Assembly: GCA_937934385.1 (NCBI GenBank)
Contig: CALGZV010000302.1
Coordinates: 1-9,342 of the forward strand
DNA: 9,342 nt
Origin: an uncultured Clostridia bacterium
GTDB lineage: Bacteria; Bacillota; Clostridia; Oscillospirales; CAG-272
Direction: 5' to 3'
Made by a program: the position numbers and the translations under genes
Notes under the pieces: generated by a model
What the model was told of the DNA's origin: nothing
Databases searched by the model: none
The model's input: the letters and a program-made list of their open reading frames with translations, nothing else
Shown: positions 1 to 6,860 of the stretch, piece by piece
How the letters are laid out: each line of letters begins with the position of its first letter
Numbering within the stretch: the stretch's first letter is position 1

Positions 1-1021
1 CGATAAGATGGAAGCTGTAATTGATGACGCTCTTGTTCTTATCACCGATAAAAAGATATCCAATATTCAGGAGATACTTCCTCTTCTTGAACAGATCGTT
101 CAGGCAGGAAAGAAGCTTCTTATAATCGCCGAGGATGTTGAGGGTGAGGCTCTGACGACGCTTGTACTCAATAAGCTCCGCGGAACATTTACATGCGTTG
201 CTGTTAAGGCTCCCGGATTCGGCGACCGCCGCAAAGAAATGCTTCGTGATATCGCTATCCTTACGGGCGGAGAGGTTATCTCCGATGAGATCGGTCTTGA
301 ACTTAAGGATACGACTGTAGCACAGCTCGGACGTGCAAGACAGGTAAAGGTAAACAAGGAGAACACGATTATTGTCGGCGGTGCAGGCGATTCCCAGGAA
401 ATCAAGAACCGTGTAAATCAGATCCGTTCGGCTATAGAGACAACAACTTCTGATTTTGACCGCGAGAAGCTTCAGGAGCGTCTTGCTAAGCTTGCAGGCG
501 GTGTTGCCGTTCTCAAGGTAGGTGCAGCAACCGAAACTGAGATGAAAGAGAAGAAGCTCCGTATAGAGGATGCTCTCAATGCAACAAAGGCTGCTGTTGA
601 AGAGGGTATCGTTGCAGGCGGCGGAACAGCATTTATCAATGTTATATCTGCTGTTTCCGATGTTGCAGAAACGCTTGAGGGTGACGAAAAGACAGGTGCA
701 AGACTTGTAGTACGCGCTCTTGAGGAACCGCTTCGTCAGATTGCAAACAATGCCGGCTGCGAAGCATCCGTTGTTGTTGATAAGGTAATGAACAGCGGTA
801 AGGTTGGCTTCGGATATGATGCAGCTCACGAGACATACCTCGATATGGTAGAGGCAGGAATCGTCGATCCTACAAAGGTATCCCGTTCCGCACTTCAGAA
901 TGCGGCATCTATTGCATCGGTTGTTCTTACAACAGAGGCGCTTGTTGCCGATAAGAAGGAGCCTGTCGCAGCTGCTCCCGCTGCCCCCGGTATGGACGGC
1001 GGTATGGGCGGTATGTATTGA
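1..1021 (+). CDS. groEL: 60 kDa chaperonin GroEL, C-terminal part (5' end outside window)
   Basis: Cytosolic chaperonin subunit that forms the double-ring ATP-driven folding chamber with GroES. The frame is already open at base 2 (Asp-Lys before the first Met), so the gene starts upstream; about 339 of roughly 540 codons are present. Seen in order: the apical domain ([14 protein letters not shown], then [13 protein letters not shown]), the intermediate and equatorial return ([15 protein letters not shown], whose Asp corresponds to the catalytic Asp398 of the E. coli protein), the nucleotide-site glycines [16 protein letters not shown], and the Gly-Met-rich tail ending GGMGGMY. The sequence is uninterrupted and ends with TGA. 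A groES gene normally lies just upstream but is out of view. A terminator follows directly, so the next genes form a separate transcription unit. Confidence 0.98.
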   Translation, partial: DKMEAVIDDALVLITDKKISNIQEILPLLEQIVQAGKKLLIIAEDVEGEALTTLVLNKLRGTFTCVAVKAPGFGDRRKEMLRDIAILTGGEVISDEIGLELKDTTVAQLGRARQVKVNKENTIIVGGAGDSQEIKNRVNQIRSAIETTTSDFDREKLQERLAKLAGGVAVLKVGAATETEMKEKKLRIEDALNATKAAVEEGIVAGGGTAFINVISAVSDVAETLEGDEKTGARLVVRALEEPLRQIANNAGCEASVVVDKVMNSGKVGFGYDAAHETYLDMVEAGIVDPTKVSRSALQNAASIASVVLTTEALVADKKEPVAAAPAAPGMDGGMGGMY

Positions 1022-1051
1022 TCCGTTTAATTTATCGAATACTGATATCAG

Positions 1052-1092
1052 ATTCCCGCGAAATCCCCGTAAGGGGATTCACGGGAATTTTT
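1052..1092 (+). terminator. Intrinsic terminator of groEL
   Basis: A near-perfect stem (1052-1068 with 1073-1088) closes on a GTAA loop, a GNRA-type tetraloop. It has one C/A mismatch and one bulged A, and runs into five T (1088-1092). It begins 31 nt after the groEL stop codon. The outer stem is GC-rich (TTCCCG with CGGGAA), as is the loop-closing part (CCCC with GGGG). Confidence 0.9.
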
Positions 1093-1270
1093 GTCCGAAA
1101 ATCTCTTACGTGCAAAAATTTAAGACTTGATTGCGTCCGAACGGAAGCATTTCTCATAGCGGATAGTATAAACAGTATCGATATTGTTTTTTTGAATGTG
1201 CATAATAAACAAAATAATATCTTGATTTCCTTGATGCAATTTACAAATATTTAAAAATATTTTTTTATTA
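1093..1270. other. Non-coding AT-rich spacer upstream of the BMP promoter
   Basis: I see no credible gene here: the short open frames lack ribosome binding sites and recognisable protein sequence. The last 30 nt (about 1241-1270) are almost pure A/T with A and T tracts directly upstream of a -35 box, like an UP element. A loose inverted repeat (GATATT near 1178 with AATATC near 1218) is noted but not interpreted. Confidence 0.5.
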
Positions 1271-1299
1271 TTGACAAAAATCGAAAAAAGGTTTATTAT
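1271..1299 (+). promoter_or_regulatory. Sigma-A type promoter of the BMP/ABC importer genes
   Basis: A perfect -35 box TTGACA (1271-1276) and a -10 box TATTAT (1294-1299, one mismatch to TATAAT) are separated by exactly 17 nt. An A/T-rich UP-like stretch lies upstream. Transcription should start near 1305-1307, giving a leader of about 180 nt before the ATG at 1485. It is the only strong promoter I recognise in the window. Confidence 0.82.
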
Positions 1300-1300
1300 T

Positions 1301-1405
1301 AAGTTGTAAAAGTTTTTATGTCAAATTTGTAAATTAAAGACTATTCGGAATTAAATAAAAACTTTTGTCGGCAACTTGAAAAATGCGGACAAGTTTTTTG
1401 TTTTT
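1301..1405 (+). promoter_or_regulatory. Attenuator-like leader with two mutually exclusive hairpins
   Basis: Hairpin A pairs 1308-1319 with 1355-1366 (12 perfect pairs) and, beyond an asymmetric internal loop, AAGTTG (1301-1306) with CAACTT (1372-1377). It encloses a 35-nt loop. Hairpin B pairs AACTTG (1373-1378) with CAAGTT (1390-1395) and runs into T tracts (1394-1399 and 1401-1405), like a weak intrinsic terminator. The 3' arm of A and the 5' arm of B share 1373-1377, so the outer part of A and B cannot form together. That is the layout of a riboswitch or attenuator expression platform. I could not match the loop to a known riboswitch class. The pairing is read from sequence; the regulatory role is inferred. 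Confidence 0.5.
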
Positions 1406-1484
1406 GTGAAAGTTCTGAATCGGAAATTAACGGGATTCTGACGGATCTCATTAATAAATAAAATTTTTTTGGAGGAATGAACAA

Positions 1485-2763
1485 ATGCTTAAAAAGATTC
1501 TTTCCGTCGCACTTGCGTTGGTTATGATCGCATCCGTAGCCGTGATGGCTGTATCTTGTTCTAATAGCGTTAATGATGATAACGATAAACAGGATACTCA
1601 GGGCACCGATGCTTCTGACGGCAAAAACAATGCAGATGACGACAAGTCGTTTAAGGTAGGATTTATCTTCCTGCACGACAAAAACTCAACATATGATCTC
1701 AATTTTATGAATGCTGTTGAGGCTGCACAGAAAGCTCTCAACTTGACAGACTCTCAGGTTATCATGAAAACAAATGTTCCTGAAGGCCAGGAATGCTTTG
1801 ATGCATGTGAGGATCTTGTTGAACAGGGCTGCTCGCTGATTTTCGCAGATAGCTTCGGACATGAACCCTATATGATAGAAGCTGCACAGAAGTACAAAGA
1901 TGTACAGTTCTGCCATGCAACGGGAACAAGGGCTCATACTGAGAAGCTTGATAATTACCACAACGCATTTGCATCGATATATGAAGGCCGTTATCTTGCA
2001 GGTGTTGCGGCAGGAATGAAACTGAATGAGCTTATTGCTGACGGCAAGTTTTCTGCTGAAGAAGCTATGATCGGTTACGTAGGCGCTTACACATACGCAG
2101 AGGTTATTTCCGGTTATACATCTTTCTTCCTCGGTGCAAAATCCGTATGCTCAACTGTTAAAATGAAGGTACAGTTTACAGGAAGCTGGTATGATGAAGC
2201 TGCTGAAAAAGAGGCTGCGAACAGTCTTATTTCTGCCGGCTGCAAGCTTATAAGCCAGCATGCTGACTCTATGGGCGCTCCTACGGCATGTGAAGCTCAG
2301 AATATTCCTAATGTTTCTTATAACGGCAGCACTGTTGATTCGTGCCCGAATACATTTATTGTTTCGTCTGCAATCAACTGGGCTCCTTATATGCAGTATA
2401 TTATTGACTGTGTAATGAACGGAAAGGCTATTGACACTGACTGGACAGGTACTCTTGATACCGGTTCTGTTGTTCTTTCTGATATCAATGAAAATGGCAG
2501 CTGCTGCAGGTACTGCTGAAAAGCTTAAAGAAGTAGAGGCTGATCTTAAGAGCGGTAAACTTCACGTATTTGATGTTTCTACGTTTACTGTAGACGGCAA
2601 GGCTGTAGGCGAGGATCATCAGGCAGATGTTGATACAGATGATAGCTTTACTCCTGATACAAAGGTAGTTATAAACGGATACTTCCATGAATCCGAATTC
2701 CGTTCTGCTCCTTACTTTGATCTTAAGATCGACGGTATTGAGCTTGTTAACAGTGAATTTTGA
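1485..2763 (+). pseudogene. BMP-family nucleoside-binding lipoprotein, interrupted by a frameshift
   Basis: This would be the extracytoplasmic substrate-binding lipoprotein of a nucleoside-type ABC importer (BmpA/PnrA/NupN family, PF02608). GGAGG at 1471-1475 sits 9 nt before the ATG. Residues 1-25 form a lipoprotein signal: KK, a hydrophobic run, then AVSC with Cys25 as the lipidated residue, followed by an Asp/Asn-rich linker. The mature domain opens KVGFIFLHDKNSTYD and contains the family stretch CHATGTRAHTEKLDNYHNAFA and YEGRYLAGVAAG. The first frame stops at 2517-2519 with a nonsense end (GSCCRYC). The next frame continues the protein without a gap in sense (AAAAGTAEKLKEVEADLKSGKLHVFD to YFHESEFRSAPYFDLKIDGIELVNSEF, stop at 2761-2763). 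Restored, it would be about 425 residues. It is either a true mutation or a one-base sequence error. Confidence 0.88.
2488..2500 (+). other. Frameshift site in the BMP gene (one extra base)
   Basis: Upstream the protein reads ..SVVLSDINEN in one frame. Continuing in the frame one base further on gives AAAAGTAEKL. Removing a single base, for example one G of the GG in AAATGGCAGC, restores a smooth join (..DINENAAAAGTAEK..). The site lies in an A run followed by CTG/GCAG repeats, where either slippage or a base-calling error is plausible. The exact base cannot be fixed from this sequence alone. Confidence 0.8.
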
Positions 2764-2825
2764 TCTGACCGATTTCCCGAAAGACTGCTTTGAACAATCA
2801 AAGCGTTACTGTTGAACATTTCGGA

Positions 2826-2852
2826 GAAGGGCGGGGCTTCGCCCCGCCCTTC
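2826..2852 (+). terminator. GC-rich hairpin after the BMP gene
   Basis: A perfect 12-bp stem (2826-2837 with 2841-2852) with a three-base TTC loop, nearly all G:C, begins 62 nt after the BMP stop codon. Only a weak T-rich tail (AATTGTTTTAT) follows. It may act as a leaky terminator or as an mRNA 3'-end stabiliser, allowing more binding protein than transporter to be made from one operon. That is a common arrangement in ABC importers, and its use here is inferred. Confidence 0.65.
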
Positions 2853-2882
2853 AATTGTTTTATACCGTGAGATTCAGATTTT

Positions 2883-2917
2883 CCGGTATCTTACTTAATA
2901 CCCGGCTTTTATTTTTT
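2883..2917 (+). terminator. Second, weaker terminator-like hairpin before the ATPase gene
   Basis: CCGGTAT (2883-2889) pairs with ATACCCGG (2898-2905) with one bulged C and an 8-nt loop. A T-rich tract follows (2907-2917, mostly T). The stem is short and imperfect, so termination would be partial at best. No convincing promoter is visible between here and the ATPase start, so the downstream genes probably depend on readthrough from 1271-1299. Confidence 0.35.
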
Positions 2918-3005
2918 CGAAGAGATACTTCCTGAAATTTCTTCGGATTTTTCTGTTTTAAGAAAGCGAAATAAGACCGAACATTTATATATCGGAGGTA
3001 ACAGC

Positions 3006-4601
3006 GTGGGCAATATTGCTGCGATAGAATTAAAACATGTAACCAAAAGATTCGGAAAAACGGTTGCAAACAATAATGTAGATCTTGATGTAAGGCACGG
3101 AGAGATAATCGCTATTCTCGGAGAGAATGGCAGCGGAAAAACTACTCTGATGAATATGATATCCGGAATATATTTTCCTGATGACGGACAAATATTTGTT
3201 GACGGCGAGGAGGTTGTTATCCGTTCGCCCAAAGATGCGTTTCGTTACAAGATCGGAATGATACATCAGCATTTTAAGCTTGTTGATATATTTTCCGCGA
3301 CTGAGAATATTGTACTCGGAATAAAGGATAAGAGCGGATTTTCGCTTAAAAAAGCACGTGAGCGTGTTATTGAGATTACGGAGCGGTATGGCTTTGCATT
3401 AGATCCGGATAAAAAGATATATGAAATGTCGGTTTCCGAAAAGCAAACTGTTGAAATAATCAAGGTTCTTTACAGGGGTGCAGATATTCTTATTCTTGAT
3501 GAGCCTACGGCTGTTCTGACTCCGCAGGAAACAAGACGGCTTTTTGCAGTTCTCAGACGTATGCGCGATGACGGAAAATCGGTAATAATAATAACTCATA
3601 AACTGCATGAGGTACTTTCTGTATCCGATAGGGTTGCGGTCCTTCGTAAAGGGGAGCATATTGCTACCGTAAATACGTCGGAGACGAATGTTTCACAGCT
3701 TACGGAAATGATGGTCGGAAAGAAGATAACGCTTGATATAAACCGGTCGGAACCTAAAGATCCAAAAGACCGTCTTGTTGTCAGGGATCTCAACTGTACA
3801 AATCATGACGGCGTCAAAGTGCTTGACGGCGTGTCGTTTGAGGCAAGATCGGGGGAGATACTCGGTATTGCCGGTATTGCCGGAAGCGGTCAGCGTGAGC
3901 TTCTTGAATCGATTGCCGGACTTTACCATATAGACAGCGGTGAGATCACATATATCGATCCCAAAAACGAAGAGAAAGTTAATCTTTGCGATCGTACACC
4001 GCTTCAGATTCGTGAACTTGGCGTCAGGCTGTCATTCGTTCCCGAGGACAGACTCGGAATGGGGCTTGTCGGGAATATGAATATCATAGATAATATGATG
4101 CTCAGAAGCTACCGCAGAGGAAGATCTGTGTTTGTCAACCGTAAAAGCCCGCACGAACTTGCAGATCAGATAATAGAGAGTCTTGATGTTGTTACTCCTA
4201 ATGAATATACTCCTGTGCGCAGACTTTCAGGAGGCAATGTTCAAAAAGTCCTTGTCGGCCGTGAAATATCATCTGCACCGTCCGTACTTATGGCGGCGTA
4301 TCCGGTTCGCGGACTTGATATTAACTCATCGTATATGATATACAGTCTGCTTACAAAGCAGAAGGAAAACGGCGTTGCCGTAATATTTGTCGGTGAAGAT
4401 CTTGATGTTCTGACAGAACTTTGCGACCGCATCATGGTAATAAATTCCGGCAAAATATCCGGAATGCTTGACGGACGCAGCGCAAGCAAGGAGGAGATCG
4501 GACTTCTTATGACGAAAACTGACTATGTAGATATGTCGGAGAAATCCGACGGGACTTCTTCTGAGAAAAAAGAAAGCGGAGGACAGGATGATGGCGAATA
4601 A
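3006..4601 (+). CDS. BMP-type (nucleoside) ABC importer ATP-binding protein, two fused nucleotide-binding domains
   Basis: Cytoplasmic energy subunit of the importer, 531 residues, NupO/YufO-like. It starts with GTG; GGAGG at 2994-2998 is 7 nt upstream and fixes the start. Domain 1 has Walker A GENGSGKT (39-46), Q-loop Q88, a weakened signature MSVSEKQ (141-147), Walker B ILILDEPTA with Glu166, and switch His198. Domain 2 has a degenerate Walker A GIAGSGQR (290-297, Gln296 in place of Lys), an intact signature LSGGN (407-411), and a degraded Walker B LMAAYPVRGLD (Ala431 and Tyr432 at the Asp/Glu positions). One competent ATP site (Walker A of domain 1 with LSGGN of domain 2) and one degenerate site is typical of this subfamily. 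The final 25 residues are charged and variable. It overlaps the next gene by 14 nt. The substrate class is inferred from the family. Confidence 0.95.
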   Translation: MGNIAAIELKHVTKRFGKTVANNNVDLDVRHGEIIAILGENGSGKTTLMNMISGIYFPDDGQIFVDGEEVVIRSPKDAFRYKIGMIHQHFKLVDIFSATENIVLGIKDKSGFSLKKARERVIEITERYGFALDPDKKIYEMSVSEKQTVEIIKVLYRGADILILDEPTAVLTPQETRRLFAVLRRMRDDGKSVIIITHKLHEVLSVSDRVAVLRKGEHIATVNTSETNVSQLTEMMVGKKITLDINRSEPKDPKDRLVVRDLNCTNHDGVKVLDGVSFEARSGEILGIAGIAGSGQRELLESIAGLYHIDSGEITYIDPKNEEKVNLCDRTPLQIRELGVRLSFVPEDRLGMGLVGNMNIIDNMMLRSYRRGRSVFVNRKSPHELADQIIESLDVVTPNEYTPVRRLSGGNVQKVLVGREISSAPSVLMAAYPVRGLDINSSYMIYSLLTKQKENGVAVIFVGEDLDVLTELCDRIMVINSGKISGMLDGRSASKEEIGLLMTKTDYVDMSEKSDGTSSEKKESGGQDDGE

Positions 4602-5706
4602 AACTCATTTGAGGGAAGTGCGCGAACCGCTTTTTCATATAACAAAGCGTTATGCGATGCCTTGGTGGAAATCGTGGATTATTCGCGTCATAGCGATAGT
4701 ATTTGCATTGATTGTTTCGGCGGTAGTGACCATTGTACTTACGGGACAGAATCCTGTAGAAGTTTACAGTACGATGATAAAGGGCGCGTTTGGAACGCCG
4801 AGAAGAATATGGCAGCTTTTTCAGAATGTTGCGCTCCTGCTTTGTATTGCTCTTGCCATTACACCTGCATTTAAGATGAGATTCTGGAATATAGGTGCAG
4901 AAGGACAGGTTCTTGTCGGAGGTCTTGCCACAGCCGCATGTATGATATCTCTCGGAGGAATAGTTCCCGATTGGCTTCTTATCGTACTTATGGTAATAAG
5001 TGCTGTAGTTGCCGGAGCTGTATGGGGTATAATACCCGCTTTCTGCAAGGCAAACTGGGGAACTAACGAAACTTTGTTTACTCTTATGATGAACTATGTT
5101 GCCATGCAGCTTATACAGTATTTTGTAGTTCAGTGGGAAGTACCGAAGGGCTCGGGAAAGATCGGAATTATAAATCAGAAAAGCCACGCCGGCTGGTTTC
5201 CTTCGCTTTTCGGCCAGGATTACACGCTCAATATAATTATTGTAATTGCAATAGTTTTATTTATGTATATCTATCTTAATTACAGTAAACACGGATATGA
5301 GATATCCGTTGTGGGCGGAAGCGAGAATACAGCAAGATACATAGGTATAAATGTAAAACATGTTATAGTGCGTACAATGGCGCTTTCGGGAGCGATATGC
5401 GGAATCGCAGGCTTGCTTCTTGTGGCGGGAACAAACCACACTATTGCAACTACGACAGCCGATAACAGAGGTTTTACCGCTATTATGGTATCGTGGCTTG
5501 CAAAATTCAACCCGATATACATGGTTCTCGCTTCTTTTCTGCTCGTTTTTCTTGACAGAGGCGCCAGTGAGATCGCGACTGTATTCAGATTGAATGAAGC
5601 TTTTGCGGATATTATTTCGGGAATAATACTCTTCTTTATAATCGGAAGTGAATTCTTTATAAATTATAAAATTGTTAAGCGCAGCTCGCAGAAGGAGGTA
5701 AAGTAA
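4588..5706 (+). CDS. ABC importer permease (BPD_transp_2 family), NupP-like
   Basis: Integral membrane subunit that forms the translocation channel with the permease encoded next. It is 372 residues in this reading. Two adjacent ATG codons (4588 and 4591) follow GGAGGA at 4578-4583; the second is better spaced and may be the real start. A first membrane segment lies near residues 30-50 (IIRVIAIVFALIVSAVVTIVL). The family motif RFWNIGAEGQVLVGG lies near residue 100, and NETLFTLMMNYVAMQL marks the middle. Several further hydrophobic helices follow, ending in a Lys/Arg-rich tail (KIVKRSSQKEVK). It overlaps the ATPase gene by 14 nt, so the two are probably translationally coupled. It resembles NupP of the B. 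subtilis nucleoside importer; the exact substrate is not visible. Confidence 0.94.
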   Translation: MMANKTHLREVREPLFHITKRYAMPWWKSWIIRVIAIVFALIVSAVVTIVLTGQNPVEVYSTMIKGAFGTPRRIWQLFQNVALLLCIALAITPAFKMRFWNIGAEGQVLVGGLATAACMISLGGIVPDWLLIVLMVISAVVAGAVWGIIPAFCKANWGTNETLFTLMMNYVAMQLIQYFVVQWEVPKGSGKIGIINQKSHAGWFPSLFGQDYTLNIIIVIAIVLFMYIYLNYSKHGYEISVVGGSENTARYIGINVKHVIVRTMALSGAICGIAGLLLVAGTNHTIATTTADNRGFTAIMVSWLAKFNPIYMVLASFLLVFLDRGASEIATVFRLNEAFADIISGIILFFIIGSEFFINYKIVKRSSQKEVK

Positions 5707-5707
5707 A

Positions 5708-6697
5708 ATGGTAGTATCGACCTTTATTCAGCGTGCGATCGTTCAGGGTATTCCGTTGCTGTACGGTTCGACCGGAGAGATCATTACCGAAAAATCAGGT
5801 AATCTTAACCTCGGTATCCCGGGTATTATGTATGTCGGAGGAATAAGCGGCGTTATAGGCGCGTTCCTTTATGAGCAGTCGGTTCCTGCGGACATTCCGC
5901 TTAATGCATTTCTTGCTATTGCTATACCTCTTTTTTCATCTATTCTCGGTTCTCTTCTTATGGGACTCATCTACAGCTTTCTTACCGTAACGCTCAGAGC
6001 CAATCAGAATGTTACGGGACTTGCATTGACAACCTTCGGAATCGGATTCGGTAATTTCTTCGGCGGTTCTCTTGCAAGTATAACAAACAGTCAGACTGCA
6101 TCTGTCGCGCTTGTAAAGACAAGTGCATATTTCAGAACGTCGCTGCCGTTTGCCGAAAAGCTCGGGTGGTTCGGAGAGATATTTCTTTCACATGGATTTC
6201 TTGCGTATCTTGCGGTAATTATAGCGCTCCTATCCGCGTTTGTTCTCAGACGTACAAGAGTCGGACTTCACCTGCGTTCTGTCGGTGAAAATCCTTCTAC
6301 TGCAGATGCGGCAGGAATCAGTGTCGGCCTTTATAAATATGCCGCGACATGTATAGGAAGTGCGATTGCCGGACTTGGCGGACTGTACTATGTTATGGAT
6401 TATACTATGGGTGTATGGTCCAATAACGGATTCGGCGACAGAGGTTGGCTCGCTATTGCGCTTGTTATTTTCGCGATATGGAAACCGAATGTCGGTATTA
6501 TCGGTTCGGTTCTGTTTGGAGGACTTTATATCGTTTATAACTTTATTCCCGGACTCAGCCGCAGCGCGACCGAGCTTTTCAAGATGCTTCCGTATGTAGT
6601 TACAATTATTGTTCTTGTAGTTATAAGCATTCGTCAGCGCCGTGAAAATCAGCCTCCAGCTTCTCTCGGACTTTCGTATTTCAGAGAAGAAAGATAG
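5708..6697 (+). CDS. Second ABC importer permease (BPD_transp_2 family), NupQ-like
   Basis: Second channel-forming membrane subunit, 329 residues, which pairs with the preceding permease. A perfect AAGGAGGT (5692-5699) lies inside the end of the upstream gene, 8 nt before this ATG, and only one base separates the stop and start codons, so the start is secure. Family marks: STGEIITEKSGNLNLGIPGIM near the N-terminus, the cytoplasmic-loop motif VGENPSTADAAGI in the middle, then SAIAGLGGLYYVM and DRGWLAIALVIFAIWKPN. About eight hydrophobic segments can be picked out. The paired shorter permease in this place matches the NupP/NupQ arrangement. It is the last gene of the cassette and is followed by a terminator. 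Confidence 0.94.
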   Translation: MVVSTFIQRAIVQGIPLLYGSTGEIITEKSGNLNLGIPGIMYVGGISGVIGAFLYEQSVPADIPLNAFLAIAIPLFSSILGSLLMGLIYSFLTVTLRANQNVTGLALTTFGIGFGNFFGGSLASITNSQTASVALVKTSAYFRTSLPFAEKLGWFGEIFLSHGFLAYLAVIIALLSAFVLRRTRVGLHLRSVGENPSTADAAGISVGLYKYAATCIGSAIAGLGGLYYVMDYTMGVWSNNGFGDRGWLAIALVIFAIWKPNVGIIGSVLFGGLYIVYNFIPGLSRSATELFKMLPYVVTIIVLVVISIRQRRENQPPASLGLSYFREER

Positions 6698-6711
6698 ATA
6701 AGAATCAGCCT

Positions 6712-6742
6712 CACCGACGCAAGTAAAGCTTGCGGATGGGTG
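6712..6742 (+). other. Hairpin in the 3' untranslated region, role unknown
   Basis: CGCAAG (6718-6723) pairs with CTTGCG (6729-6734) around a 5-nt loop. The stem continues past a GA/GA internal step to CACC (6712-6715) paired with GGTG (6739-6742), leaving two unpaired bases. It starts 14 nt after the last permease gene and lies before the terminator. It has no T tract of its own and is more G/C-rich than its surroundings. I cannot match it to a known RNA family. Confidence 0.3.
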
Positions 6743-6791
6743 CCCCGAAACCTTTGTTGTGTTTACAATAAAAAATCTGTATTATCTAAGT

Positions 6792-6836
6792 ACAGCGGTC
6801 AGCCGACATATAATGCCGGCTGACCGCTGTTTTTTT
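6792..6836 (+). terminator. Strong intrinsic terminator of the ABC importer operon
   Basis: A perfect 14-bp stem (6792-6805 with 6817-6830) with an 11-nt loop is followed directly by seven T (6830-6836). It lies 94 nt after the last permease gene and 24 nt before the 3' end of the convergent MFS gene. On the other strand the stem is not followed by a T tract, so it serves the + strand operon; any effect on the MFS transcript would be weaker. Confidence 0.93.
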
Positions 6837-6860
6837 AATACAAGCTGTTTTGTTTTTTAA

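Noticed and set aside
1301..1380. Purine (guanine/adenine) riboswitch upstream of a nucleoside importer
   Set aside because: Expected from the context, but the conserved core segments (GTTTCTACC-like and CCGTAAA-like joins) are absent; only a GACTAT-like string is present.
2482..2519. Programmed +1 frameshift to make full-length BMP protein
   Set aside because: There is no recognisable slippery codon with a rare or stop codon at the shift point, no stimulating stem, and such control is not known for this family. An indel or sequence error is simpler.
3873..3890. Tandem 9-bp repeat GGTATTGCC
   Set aside because: It encodes the Gly-Ile-Ala-Gly-Ile-Ala-Gly run normal for the degenerate Walker A of this ATPase family and needs no special explanation.
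4507..5187. A 226-codon - strand open frame opposite the ATPase/permease junction
   Set aside because: It is antisense to two clear importer genes, and its translation is rich in Tyr, Arg and Ser without domain features, typical of a shadow frame.
6712..6742. Kink-turn RNA motif suggested by the tandem GA/GA step
   Set aside because: The unpaired bases lie on the wrong side of the GA step and number two, not the usual three, so the consensus is not met.
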